From NCBI GenBank assembly GCA_964629635.1, contig CAZVQS010000002.1, positions 507,918-571,917 of the forward strand: a DNA stretch of 64,000 nucleotides, given 5' to 3'. This DNA comes from YC2-FULL-38-9 sp964629635 (lineage in GTDB: Bacteria; Patescibacteriota; Microgenomatia; UBA1406; GWC2-37-13). The notes below the pieces were generated by a model, which had not been told where the DNA came from, made no database searches, and saw only the letters and a list, made by a program, of their open reading frames with translations. The translations under genes were made by a program, and so were the position numbers. Positions 50,212 to 57,404 of this stretch are shown piece by piece (positions within the stretch are counted from its first letter, which is position 1; each line of letters begins with the position of its first letter).

Positions 50212-50408
50212 TTCATTAGGATCTTTTGAACCTGCTTGAATACGCCTTCGGATAGTTTCACTTTCCTCAAAGACGTCTCTTTTACAAAGGATAAGGATTA
50301 TAAGCATACCCTTTTTACGGTCCTTCATCCGGCAGCCCGGTCGCAACTACCTACGTACGATTGGAGTGAACCACTTTAAGAGAGCGAGCAGATTCAAGGG
50401 ATCCTTTT
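50212..50408 (+). ncRNA. Candidate structured ncRNA, 6S-like
   Basis: About 197 bases after a perfect promoter. A terminal stem pairs 50219-50238 with 50385-50404: 19 of 20 positions pair, counting three G-T pairs. A shorter inner stem (TTTCACTTTCC near 50256 with GGAGTGAA near 50363) and a large interior region follow, and TTTT comes right after the closing stem. Length, long closing stem and internal bubble are those of 6S RNA, which binds RNA polymerase. There is no ORF. The 6S name is tentative; other ~200-base RNAs are possible. Confidence 0.6.
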
Positions 50409-50436
50409 GCGTAATACTTCTTTATTAACCTTTTCT

Positions 50437-50449
50437 AACCTCCGAGGTT
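50437..50449 (+). repeat. Palindrome AACCTC-C-GAGGTT, copy 3
   Basis: A perfect 6-1-6 palindrome between the end of the candidate ncRNA and the alkD-like (2) promoter, 36 bases upstream of its TATAAT (50485-50490), so near position -45. Confidence 0.75.
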
Positions 50450-50497
50450 GGAAGGGGAGCGGGGCAACGCGCGCCGTTAGCATGTATAATTACCACT

Positions 50498-51193
50498 ATG
50501 GACCAGGTTATTGATGCCGTGCATGCGCATGCGAATCCGGAAAAGGCAAAACTTCTCATGCGGTTTTTCAAGACCGGAAAAGGGGAGTACGGGGAAGGGG
50601 ACCTGTTCCTCGGTATCATGGTTCCGGTACAGCGCAGCATCGCAAAACAGTTTTGGAAGGAACTTACATTAAACGACGTTAGGTCACTCCTTAAAAACCG
50701 CTATCACGAAGTACGCCTGATCGCGCTCATGATACTCATCGAGCAGATGAAAAAGGCTGACGAAAAAATGAAAAAAAAGATTTTCGACCTGTATCTGGCA
50801 AGCACGAAATACATCAACAACTGGGACCTTGTGGACCTCTCCTCCCACCGGATAGTAGGGGAGTACCTGCAGGACAAAGACCGATCCATCCTCTATGAGC
50901 TTGCCCGGTCGCCCTTATTGTGGAATCGCCGTATCAGCATCATCTCATGTTTTGCGTTCATCCGGAGCGGCGACTATAGGGACGCCCTGGCTCTGTCCGA
51001 ACTGCTTCTGAAAGACAAACACGACCTCATGCACAAAGCGGTAGGGTGGATGCTGCGGGAAATAGGGAAAAAAGACCGTGCGATGGAGGAGCAGTTCTTG
51101 CGCAAACATGCAAAAACAATGCCGCGCACCATGCTCAGGTACGCAATCGAAAAGTTTGACGATGAAACCCGCAAAGCGTATCTTGCCAGGTAA
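50498..51193 (+). CDS. DNA alkylation repair protein, AlkD-like (2)
   Basis: 231 residues of helical repeats. FLGIMVPVQRSIAKQFWKELT, YHEVRLIALMILIEQMKKA, INNWDLVDLSSHRIVGEYL, WNRRISIISCFAFIRSGDY, MHKAVGWMLREIGKKD and MPRTMLRYAIEKFDDETRKAYL are textbook AlkD. It is closer to the family consensus than the copy at 45764. TATAAT lies eight bases before the ATG; the shared palindrome is 36 bases further up. Confidence 0.93.
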   Translation: MDQVIDAVHAHANPEKAKLLMRFFKTGKGEYGEGDLFLGIMVPVQRSIAKQFWKELTLNDVRSLLKNRYHEVRLIALMILIEQMKKADEKMKKKIFDLYLASTKYINNWDLVDLSSHRIVGEYLQDKDRSILYELARSPLLWNRRISIISCFAFIRSGDYRDALALSELLLKDKHDLMHKAVGWMLREIGKKDRAMEEQFLRKHAKTMPRTMLRYAIEKFDDETRKAYLAR

Positions 51194-51646
51194 TCAGGAA
51201 AGATCCACGATGCGGTATTCCTTCTCTCCGGCAGGAGTCACCACGCGTACCGGATCACCGCTCCGCTTGCCCCTCATGGCTTTTCCGATCGGAGAAAAAA
51301 TGGAGATTTTGCCTTTCATGAAGTCCGACTCGTAACCGTCAACAAGGGTAACCGTAGTTTCTTTGGCGCCGTCGCTGAACGTGACGCGCGAACCAATATC
51401 CGCGTACCCGTCTTTCGGAGCTTCGATCACCCGCGCTTTTTTCAGGACCGCCGTCAGCCGCCTCAAACGCGCATCAATTCCCGACAGGCGGCTGCGCGCC
51501 ACTTTATAGGCGGCGTTTTCCGACAGGTCTCCCATTTCGCGCGCGTATTTCAAGTCCTTTACCGCATCGACCCGCTGGGCCTCAAGCGTATCGTGTTCTT
51601 TTTTCAAATCGTCATACCCCTGTTTCGTGAACTGTATGGTGCGCAT
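51194..51646 (-). CDS. greA: Transcription elongation factor GreA/GreB
   Basis: 150 residues from the ATG at 51646. The N-terminal coiled coil (TKQGYDDLKKEHDTLEAQRVDAVKDLKYAREMGDLSENAAYKVARSRLSGIDARLRRL) carries the GDLSENA tip acid motif; the C-terminal FKBP-like part has DYG-like IGSRVTFSD and ISIFSPIGKAMRGKRSGD. It rescues backtracked RNA polymerase. TAAAAT lies five bases before the ATG. It ends directly against the alkD-like (2) stop. Confidence 0.94.
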   Translation of the reverse strand: MRTIQFTKQGYDDLKKEHDTLEAQRVDAVKDLKYAREMGDLSENAAYKVARSRLSGIDARLRRLTAVLKKARVIEAPKDGYADIGSRVTFSDGAKETTVTLVDGYESDFMKGKISIFSPIGKAMRGKRSGDPVRVVTPAGEKEYRIVDLS

Positions 51647-51689
51647 ACGGTATTTTACCTTGCGGCATTGTCCTGTACAATATATAAAC

Positions 51690-52433
51690 ATGACCGCACT
51701 CATTCTGGCAGCAGGATTCTCCACGCGTTTGTACCCGCTGACCGAAAAGATGCCGAAAGGACTTTTGGACATGGGCGGCAAACAGATTGCCTCCTTTGCG
51801 GCGGACGATCTCATCGACCAGAAGGGGATCGGGAAAAAATACCTCATCACCAGTTCCTGCTTTGCTTCCTTCTACCGGAAATGGATCGATGCGAATTACC
51901 CGGGCTCCATTGAACTCCTCGAAAACGGCGTCACGTGCATCGATAACAAACTCGGTGCAATAGGCGACCTCCTGTATGCCATCCGGGAAAAGGGGATAGT
52001 TGACGACCTTCTCGTTATGCCCTCCGATACCCTCACCTCTCTGAAACTGATGGAATTCCTTGCGTTCGCGCAAAGTCGTGACGGGGTGACGACTGCGGTA
52101 TTTGAAACGGATGATACGTCCAAGATTGCCGGACGGCTCGGATGCGCGGTTCTGGAGGACGACCGGATCACCAGGTTCGTCGAAAAACCCGAGGATCCGC
52201 CAAGCCGGTTTATGGCAGTACCCTATTATTACTTTCCCCAGAACACGCTTCCGCTCGTAAGCCAATACGAAAAAGAGGGGAATGCGCTCGATTCGCCGGG
52301 TTCCATCCTTGCCTGGCTGACCGGTAAAGTACCGGTATATGCATATCAGGTCAAGGGATTTTACTACGACGTAGGTACGCCGCAGGATTACGACTCCCTC
52401 AGGAACACATTGGGAAACAGTATCCCGCGCTGA
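51690..52433 (+). CDS. Sugar-nucleotidyltransferase (RfbA/GCD1-like)
   Basis: 247 residues from the ATG at 51690. ALILAAGFSTRLYPLTEKMPKGLLDMGG is the nucleotidyl-transfer signature; VMPSDTLTS holds the metal Asp and FVEKPEDPPS the sugar-phosphate site; GFYYDVGTPQDYDSL is the C-terminal motif. It makes an NDP-hexose for surface glycans. TACAAT at 51676-51681 predicts a two-base leader. Divergent from greA. Confidence 0.88.
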   Translation: MTALILAAGFSTRLYPLTEKMPKGLLDMGGKQIASFAADDLIDQKGIGKKYLITSSCFASFYRKWIDANYPGSIELLENGVTCIDNKLGAIGDLLYAIREKGIVDDLLVMPSDTLTSLKLMEFLAFAQSRDGVTTAVFETDDTSKIAGRLGCAVLEDDRITRFVEKPEDPPSRFMAVPYYYFPQNTLPLVSQYEKEGNALDSPGSILAWLTGKVPVYAYQVKGFYYDVGTPQDYDSLRNTLGNSIPR

Positions 52434-52580
52434 TAATATAGTCCTATAATTCTCTTCCTTCAAAGCCTGCTTTAACCGGTTTAGCTTCAGTTTTCCTTGA
52501 TTAAACACGTTTAAACGGGGATAATTTTACTTCAAGTTTCAATTGGGGTACGCTCAATTCCGTTGTATTTTTATATATCT
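52434..52580. other. Intergenic, AT-rich, no gene seen
   Basis: The stretch after the nucleotidyltransferase shows no coding frame and no clear terminator. It leads into the promoter of the lipoprotein array. Confidence 0.4.
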
Positions 52581-52591
52581 TATAGTATAAT
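52581..52591 (+). promoter_or_regulatory. Promoter of the lipoprotein array
   Basis: Overlapping boxes TATAGT (52581-52586) and TATAAT (52586-52591). For the second, TTGTAT at 52563-52568 is a fair -35 at 17 bases. The predicted start near 52598 gives a leader of about 310 bases. Confidence 0.65.
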
Positions 52592-52597
52592 ATAGGC

Positions 52598-52908
52598 ACG
52601 TCACAAACCCCCTTCACCGGGGGTTCTGTGGAGGGAAAGATAATGGAAAGGAAGCGCCTTTTTCAAAAGCTGAAAGAGGAGGCGGCTTTTCCGGCACTTT
52701 AACAAGCTGTTGAGCAAATAGACACGCATTGAAGCTTAAGGCTTCCATTGCAGAATTTATAGACCATCCCTGCTTTGACTTAATTAATCAATTAATTGAG
52801 TCACGTGAAAAAGAGAGCGGTCTTGTTTCTGGAATGGAGGCTTTGAGCAAAGCAGGCACTGTTCCCGTTTGTTTAACCTGAAAGAATCAACCACGAAAGG
52901 ACCCGAAA
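52598..52908 (+). promoter_or_regulatory. Structured leader element L0 (before lipoprotein 1)
   Basis: In order: a hairpin AACCCCC/GGGGGTT (about 52605-52625); a stem CTTTTTC/GAAAGAG with loop AAAAGCT (52658-52678); the conserved string CCGGCACTTTAACAAGCT (52691-52708); and a long-range stem GCTTCCATT/AATGGAGGC (52741-52749 with 52833-52841) ending in GGAGGCTTTGAGCA. The same parts recur before lipoproteins 2 and 3 with changed but still pairing arms. A further AT-rich hairpin (GACTTAATTAA type, 52776-52801) is special to this copy. Confidence 0.65.
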
Positions 52909-53415
52909 ATGAAGCACCTTACCCCGAAACAAAGAATCGCACTGCTGTTATTGGTAATCTTACTGTTCGCTAGCTTGGCCGGGTGCGCATCAAACGCCGC
53001 TCCCACCTCAGCGCCTGCCGCGACCACTGTACCGGCTGCTACGGACGAACCGAAGTCCGCCCTGCCCGAAGAAGTCAAGGGCGAAGAAATCGAAGCCTGC
53101 GGCTATGAGCAGCGTTATAACGACGACAACGTTCTTGAGTACCGGAATAGCTGCGGTGGCGGCTATTACGTCATGTACAGTACTGCGGTTTTCCGCGGTC
53201 ACCAAGACGACCCCGGCGTTATGGTCGCATATGTCAGCGTGCGCCATGCTTCTGCCTGGTGGACCCCCCTACAGTCGAACGAAAACTGGGTTGCTGTCTT
53301 CGGCACCGAAGATGAAGCGCGTCAGGCTGTCTGCGAAGCGATGAACACCCTTGATCCCAAGCGGCAGCTCGCAACCGGATCCGAATGGATCCTCGAAAAC
53401 AACCCTTGCAAGTAA
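52909..53415 (+). CDS. Small lipoprotein 1 of the array
   Basis: 168 residues. Signal peptide with lipobox LAGC (lipidated C26), an Ala/Pro/Thr linker, then a domain with four Cys (EACGYEQRY, YRNSCGGGYYVMYS, EARQAVCEAM, NNPCK). CGGGYYVMYS and a C-terminal CK are notable. Shine-Dalgarno AAAGGA is seven bases before the ATG. No family recognised. The long leader is structured, and the gene is the first of three lipoproteins separated by repeated non-coding elements. It is exported and tethered at the membrane. Confidence 0.78.
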   Translation: MKHLTPKQRIALLLLVILLFASLAGCASNAAPTSAPAATTVPAATDEPKSALPEEVKGEEIEACGYEQRYNDDNVLEYRNSCGGGYYVMYSTAVFRGHQDDPGVMVAYVSVRHASAWWTPLQSNENWVAVFGTEDEARQAVCEAMNTLDPKRQLATGSEWILENNPCK

Positions 53416-53812
53416 CAAATTTGCTCAAAGCTTACCCGAACGAAGTTTGCGTCCCTTGGAAGGACTGGATTGAAAGCGCACGCTGCGCTTTCTCTGGCAT
53501 TTCCGCCAGATTATTTTAAAATCCATTACCCCAAACTTCTTTTCGAAAATTGACATTACAAACATTGTTTGCTGAGCTTTCCGAGAAATCGGCAAGTGAT
53601 TCGGGTAAAGAAAGGGCTGTTGACTTTCCGCACCAAAAGCCGGTGCATGAAGGTTGCCGGTCCGGCTCTTTGACAAGCTATTGGACAAAAATACTACATA
53701 TCTTATCGGCTTAAAGCTTCCTTGTTGCGGTCTGCCGACCGCAGGAAGGAGGCTTTGAGCAAAGGCAGAAGTGAACCGAAAACGACATGACCAAGAAGGG
53801 GGCAACACCACC
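53416..53812 (+). repeat. Structured repeat 1: trailer of lipoprotein 1 plus leader L1
   Basis: About 390 bases that align end to end with 54254-54641. Trailer: closing stem GAAGTTTG (53442-53449) with CAAACTTC (53532-53539) around hairpins AAAGCGCA/TGCGCTTT (53473-53491) and TCTGGC/GCCAGA (53493-53510). Link: CAAACA-T-TGTTTG and a CCGA-GAAA-TCGG tetraloop hairpin (53581-53592). Leader: GCACC-AAAAGCC-GGTGC (53630-53646), CCGGCTCTTTGACAAGCT (53662-53679), and GCTTCCTT/AAGGAGGC around TGCGGTC/GACCGCA (53716-53753). Confidence 0.8.
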
Positions 53813-54253
53813 ATGAGAAAAACGGTTTTGTACGCTCTGCTCGCAATCATGTGCCTTGTGCTGTCCGCATGCGGCACTCAAGCACCCAAAGGGACGCTCT
53901 ATGTTTCCTCTGCGGAAAAGGCTGAAGTAGTCACGGTTGTTAATATGTCGCAAATCCGTCGCTGCACCGTTGCAAACGGATCAGTGGCGTATGCCAGCCG
54001 GGAAACATACTTCGACTCCTACATCGGCGGGGGAAACAGCGAAAGAACATTGCTCACCCAGATCATCCATTCGGGTGAAGGTTGCAGTTCCGGCGGTTCG
54101 TACGACTTTATCAGGGAAAGCCCTGGTCAAGCCGGTTGGACTGAAGTGAAACCCGGAACCGACCAGTGGTTCAGCGCCCTCAAAACGCTGTGCCGCACCA
54201 ACCGCACGAAGTCGGATGATCTCCAGAGCATCTGCGCGAATCTGAACCAGTAG
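53813..54253 (+). CDS. Small lipoprotein 2 of the array
   Basis: 146 residues from the ATG at 53813, preceded by GAAGGGGG about nine bases upstream. Lipobox LSAC (C20). The mature domain has four Cys (RRCTVANG, GEGCSSGGSYDFI, KTLCRTNR, QSICANL) and a SYIGGGNSERTLLTQII segment. It shows no clear similarity to lipoprotein 1 or 3 beyond signal, size and paired Cys, although the flanking non-coding elements are closely related. Function unknown. Confidence 0.78.
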   Translation: MRKTVLYALLAIMCLVLSACGTQAPKGTLYVSSAEKAEVVTVVNMSQIRRCTVANGSVAYASRETYFDSYIGGGNSERTLLTQIIHSGEGCSSGGSYDFIRESPGQAGWTEVKPGTDQWFSALKTLCRTNRTKSDDLQSICANLNQ

Positions 54254-54641
54254 TATCAATTTGCCCAAAGCTTCCCGAACCGAAGTTTGAGTCCCTCAGA
54301 AGGACTGGGTTGGATGCGCACAATGCGCCTCCTCTGGCATATGCCAGATTTATCCAAAAACCCACCCCTCCAAACTTCTTTTCGAAAATTGACATTACAA
54401 ACATTGTTTGCTGAGCTTTCCGAGAAATCGGCGAGCGATTCGGGTAAAGAATGGACCGTTGACTCTCCGCATCAAAAGCAGATGCACGAGAGTTCCCGGT
54501 CCGGCACTTTGACAAGCTTTTTGCAGCAGAACTACTTATGACGCGTTTGTTTCAAGGTCTCCTTTGTGCGGTTTGTTACCGCAGGAAGGAGGCTTTGAGC
54601 AGATAGACTTGCCGCATCTGACCTATCAAAGGAGAACCTGT
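54254..54641 (+). repeat. Structured repeat 2: trailer of lipoprotein 2 plus leader L2
   Basis: Aligns with 53416-53812. Closing stem GAAGTTTG (54282-54289)/CAAACTTC (54371-54378); hairpins GGATGCGCA/TGCGCCTCC (54312-54332) and TCTGGC-ATAT-GCCAGA (54333-54348); tetraloop hairpin CCGA-GAAA-TCGG (54420-54431); GCATC-AAAAGCA-GATGC (54469-54485); CCGGCACTTTGACAAGCT (54501-54518); and TGCGGT/ACCGCA inside CTCCTT/AAGGAG (54559-54591). Several arms differ from repeat 1 on both sides so that pairing is kept. Confidence 0.8.
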
Positions 54642-55082
54642 ATGAAACTGAGACCCGGGTCGTTACTGACCCTCATCGGCATTCTCGCCCTTTTGTTGCT
54701 GCCGGCGTGTTCAACCCCGGCTCCGCAGCCTGTGACGTTCGATGCGCAGGCGATGACCGACTACAATGGTACGAGCACCATTGTGGACGGATTCAACAGC
54801 GAAATCACCACGGATCAAATCGAAGAGGCGTTCAAGACTACCTGTACGAACGCTGTACCGAGCATCTTCGACGGTAACATCCGCGGCAAAATGTGCAACT
54901 TTGCCACGGTGATCCGCTACTCGCTGGACAATGGTTCCATGCAGTGTGAGCATGCCAGCATGGCACCGACGGCGCTCGATTTGGCGCTCAAGCTTGACCT
55001 GAAAAAGGTCAAGTCCTTCGGGGTCGCGATTTTTCCCATCCCCGAGGAAGACTCGGTTATTGCAGATGCGGTGTGCAAGTAG
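54642..55082 (+). CDS. Small lipoprotein 3 of the array
   Basis: 146 residues from the ATG at 54642, with AAAGGAGA seven bases upstream. Lipobox LPAC (C23). The mature domain has KTTCTNAVPSIFDGNIRGKMCNFATVIRYSLDNGSMQCEHASM and ends in AVCK; the Cys pairs suggest disulfides. FDAQAMTDYNGTSTIVDGFNSEITTDQ is unlike the other two lipoproteins. Possibly a small secreted defence or adhesion module; no family recognised. Confidence 0.78.
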   Translation: MKLRPGSLLTLIGILALLLLPACSTPAPQPVTFDAQAMTDYNGTSTIVDGFNSEITTDQIEEAFKTTCTNAVPSIFDGNIRGKMCNFATVIRYSLDNGSMQCEHASMAPTALDLALKLDLKKVKSFGVAIFPIPEEDSVIADAVCK

Positions 55083-55204
55083 TTAAGTAGTCTGTTCTGC
55101 TCAAGGCTTCCCGAATAGAAGTTTGGAAGTGGATTTGAACGGGCCATAAACCCGTTCTCTCAGACATATTGTCTGATACATTCCTTTCCACCCTCCAAAC
55201 TTCC
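55083..55204 (+). repeat. Structured repeat 3: trailer of lipoprotein 3 (partial copy)
   Basis: Keeps the closing stem GAAGTTTG (55118-55125)/CAAACTTC (55196-55203) with two extra pairs, but the inner hairpins have wholly different arms that still pair: GAACGGG/CCCGTTC (55137-55157) and TCAGACA/TGTCTGA (55160-55176). The downstream leader half is missing, as expected for the last member. Confidence 0.75.
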
Positions 55205-55312
55205 TTTCGAATACAGTCGTTATAAAACATTTTGAAACATTACGGTAATTGCCCTATAAACCTCGGAGGTTACCTCGGAGGTTGATTGGGCACAAGACAG
55301 GAAAAACTGTGG
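55205..55312 (+). repeat. Tandem palindrome AACCTC-G-GAGGTT, copies 4 and 5, upstream of the helicase
   Basis: AACCTCGGAGGTT at 55259-55271 is followed directly by a 12-base copy at 55272-55283. They end 30 bases before TATAAT at 55313-55318, so they occupy the -40 to -65 region of the helicase promoter. Nothing else is seen in this stretch. Confidence 0.75.
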
Positions 55313-55450
55313 TATAATGCATATAGATCGTAAGATTCTGTTTTGCATTTATATCTTCCTCAAAGGTCAAGATATTCAGGCTCTCCTTTATTTTTTAACA
55401 TAAGAGCCTCACACAGGTTCTTCTTTCTTTTTATTATTTCACGTATCTCT
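55313..55450 (+). promoter_or_regulatory. Promoter and long leader of the DEAD-box gene
   Basis: TATAAT at 55313-55318 predicts a leader of about 126 bases. It contains AGGCTCT/AGAGCCT (55378-55409), a seven-pair stem with a T-rich loop. Long structured leaders are typical of cold-inducible helicase genes. Confidence 0.55.
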
Positions 55451-56665
55451 ATGTATAACCAAAAAAGGTTCGGTTCGTCCCGTTTTACCAATAAACCCCG
55501 CTTCGGTGGCCCCCGCCGGTTCGGTGGCAGAAGCCGCTTTGCCGGAAGAGGCCGAGGCATGCCCTCAGTACCCGTTGACGTCTTCATCAGGAAGGCGTCC
55601 CTCATAAAACCCTCCGGTCCGGCACCCGTGCCGACCATGCCGGTGTCCTCGCTTACCGTCAGCGATATGCTCAAACGCAATATCGAATCGAGAGGCTATA
55701 AGTTGCTCATGCCCATCCAGGAGCAGGCGATTCCCGCCATACTTAACGGCAAAGACGTCATCGGCATCGCCAATACGGGAACCGGCAAGACCGCCGCATT
55801 CCTTATCCCGATGGTAGAGAATATAATCAGGAATCCCCAATACCGCGCAATCATCATCACCCCGACCCGCGAGCTTGCGCTCCAGATCCAGGAAGAGCTG
55901 CGCAAAATCACCCAGGGGCTTCGCGTATACAGCACGTTTTGCATCGGTCAGTCATCCATGCGAAACCAGATAATGGAACTCCGGAGAAATCCCCACGTTG
56001 TCATCGGCACGCCGGGAAGGCTGAAAGACCTGATTGAACGGAACGTCCTGAACCTTGCCCGTTTCAGCATGTTCGTGCTTGACGAAGTGGATCAGATGCT
56101 TGATATGGGATTCGCGCATGACGTGAAACATATCATTTCATTCCTTCCCGCAACGCGCCAGTCGCTTTTCTTTTCCGCAACCGTATCCCCGGAGATCAAT
56201 ACCCTGATCCAGTCGTTCGTCAAGAACCCCATAACCGTATCGGTGAAACGGCAGGAAACCGTATCCCACATAAAACAGGAAACGGTGAAAGCAGGGGAGG
56301 GCGCATCGAAAATCGAGATGCTTAAGAATCTGCTCCAGAAAGACGAATTCAGGAAAGTGCTCGTGTTCGGCCGCACCAAACACGGCGTGGAACGCCTCGG
56401 ACGGAACCTCTTCGAAAAAGGATTCCGCGTTTCCTCGATACACGGGGACAAACCGCAGGTGAAGCGCCAGCAGGCAATCCGCATGTTCAAGGAAGATGTC
56501 ATATCCATTCTGGTCGCAACTGATGTTGCAGCACGGGGACTCGATATCGACAACGTCACCCACGTCATTAACTACGATGCGCCAGCAACATACGAGGATT
56601 ACATTCACCGGATCGGCCGCACCGGCCGGGCAAACAAGCAGGGCGTCGCATTGACGTTTGTCTAA
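55451..56665 (+). CDS. DEAD-box RNA helicase, DEVD variant, RG-rich N-terminus
   Basis: 404 residues from the ATG at 55451. A basic Arg/Gly/Phe-rich extension (RFTNKPRFGGPRRFGGRSRFAGRGRG) precedes the helicase core: Q motif MPIQEQAIP, Walker A ANTGTGKTAAF, PTRELALQI, TPGRLKDLIE, motif II VLDEVDQMLDMGF (DEVD instead of DEAD), SAT, VATDVAARGLDI and HRIGRTGRA. The protein ends soon after motif VI, with no C-terminal extension; the RNA-binding tail is thus at the front. It unwinds structured RNA, probably in ribosome assembly or cold. Confidence 0.92.
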   Translation: MYNQKRFGSSRFTNKPRFGGPRRFGGRSRFAGRGRGMPSVPVDVFIRKASLIKPSGPAPVPTMPVSSLTVSDMLKRNIESRGYKLLMPIQEQAIPAILNGKDVIGIANTGTGKTAAFLIPMVENIIRNPQYRAIIITPTRELALQIQEELRKITQGLRVYSTFCIGQSSMRNQIMELRRNPHVVIGTPGRLKDLIERNVLNLARFSMFVLDEVDQMLDMGFAHDVKHIISFLPATRQSLFFSATVSPEINTLIQSFVKNPITVSVKRQETVSHIKQETVKAGEGASKIEMLKNLLQKDEFRKVLVFGRTKHGVERLGRNLFEKGFRVSSIHGDKPQVKRQQAIRMFKEDVISILVATDVAARGLDIDNVTHVINYDAPATYEDYIHRIGRTGRANKQGVALTFV

Positions 56666-56736
56666 ACACAAACGCTCTTACCTTACTGGTACACGGTTTT
56701 CACGGTACTTTTTTGCATCGGGAATTAGGATTGCGT

Positions 56737-57351
56737 GTGGAACAAAACCGGCCCCATCAAATTGAAAGGTCCGCAAACCTTCTGCCGCTCATACCGGTCG
56801 TGTTCCTATTGGCCGCTGTCGCCACCTCCTGCTCGGATCCATCGGTTTCCGCAGGCGAAACCGAAACTGCAATAGCCATACAGGCCGCAACATGGAATGC
56901 GCGGCAGACTGAAATATATACCCGCATTCCCACACGTACTCCGGCGCCTTCAAGAACACCGCGGCCCTATGTGGAACGGAGGATATCTCCCGTGCTGTGC
57001 GCTCCGGTTGGGGAGGGGGGAACAATAATCCAGGCGCTCACCGACGCAAACCGCGGGACGTTTCCCGAACGGACGGACAAGGACGGATATCCCTTCAGCG
57101 TGCTGGTCGACCACCAGGACCCCGCGACGCTCGCAAACATCCGGTACATAATGACGCTTAACAAAATACTTACAGCGCCGCCGGTCGTTTCGCCCGGCGA
57201 CCTCGTCTGTTTCACGTCGGACCCGCAGAAATTCAACGCATATCCGACTCCGACTCCCGGACCCCGGCCCGCATCGTTCAACAACACCCGCAACAGTTCA
57301 TTTGCGGCGACTGTCAACAGGATTTCCGTCATGAGGGGCAGAAACGGGTGA
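56737..57351 (+). CDS. Lipoprotein, unknown function
   Basis: About 204 residues. The start is uncertain: GTG at 56737 is my choice, with TTG at 56731 or 56713 as options. The signal LLPLIPVVFLLAAVATSC has a lipobox ATSC. The mature part has a Pro/Thr/Arg linker (TRIPTRTPAPSRTPRP), two Cys (PVLCAPVGEGG and DLVCFTSDP) and a domain with IIQALTDANRGTFPER. No family recognised; similar in style to other linker-bearing surface proteins here. Confidence 0.65.
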   Translation: MEQNRPHQIERSANLLPLIPVVFLLAAVATSCSDPSVSAGETETAIAIQAATWNARQTEIYTRIPTRTPAPSRTPRPYVERRISPVLCAPVGEGGTIIQALTDANRGTFPERTDKDGYPFSVLVDHQDPATLANIRYIMTLNKILTAPPVVSPGDLVCFTSDPQKFNAYPTPTPGPRPASFNNTRNSSFAATVNRISVMRGRNG

Positions 57352-57404
57352 ACTCTTACGTTTGAAATACAAGATAAAAGACGCTAGAATGCAATCTGTA
57401 CCCT

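Noticed and set aside
51612..52508. Open frame of 298 residues on the minus strand
   Set aside because: Antisense to the nucleotidyltransferase at 51690, whose motifs are intact.
52643..52702. 19-codon leader peptide frame in L0
   Set aside because: It coincides with the AAAAGC-loop hairpin; the equivalent position in the other leaders has no open frame, so the structure explains the sequence better than a peptide does.
52909..55204. Lipoprotein array as an integron cassette array with attC sites
   Set aside because: The flanks lack the GTTRRRY/RYYYAAC attC ends, are much longer than attC sites, and no integron integrase is nearby. The multi-hairpin layout with tetraloops fits RNA better.
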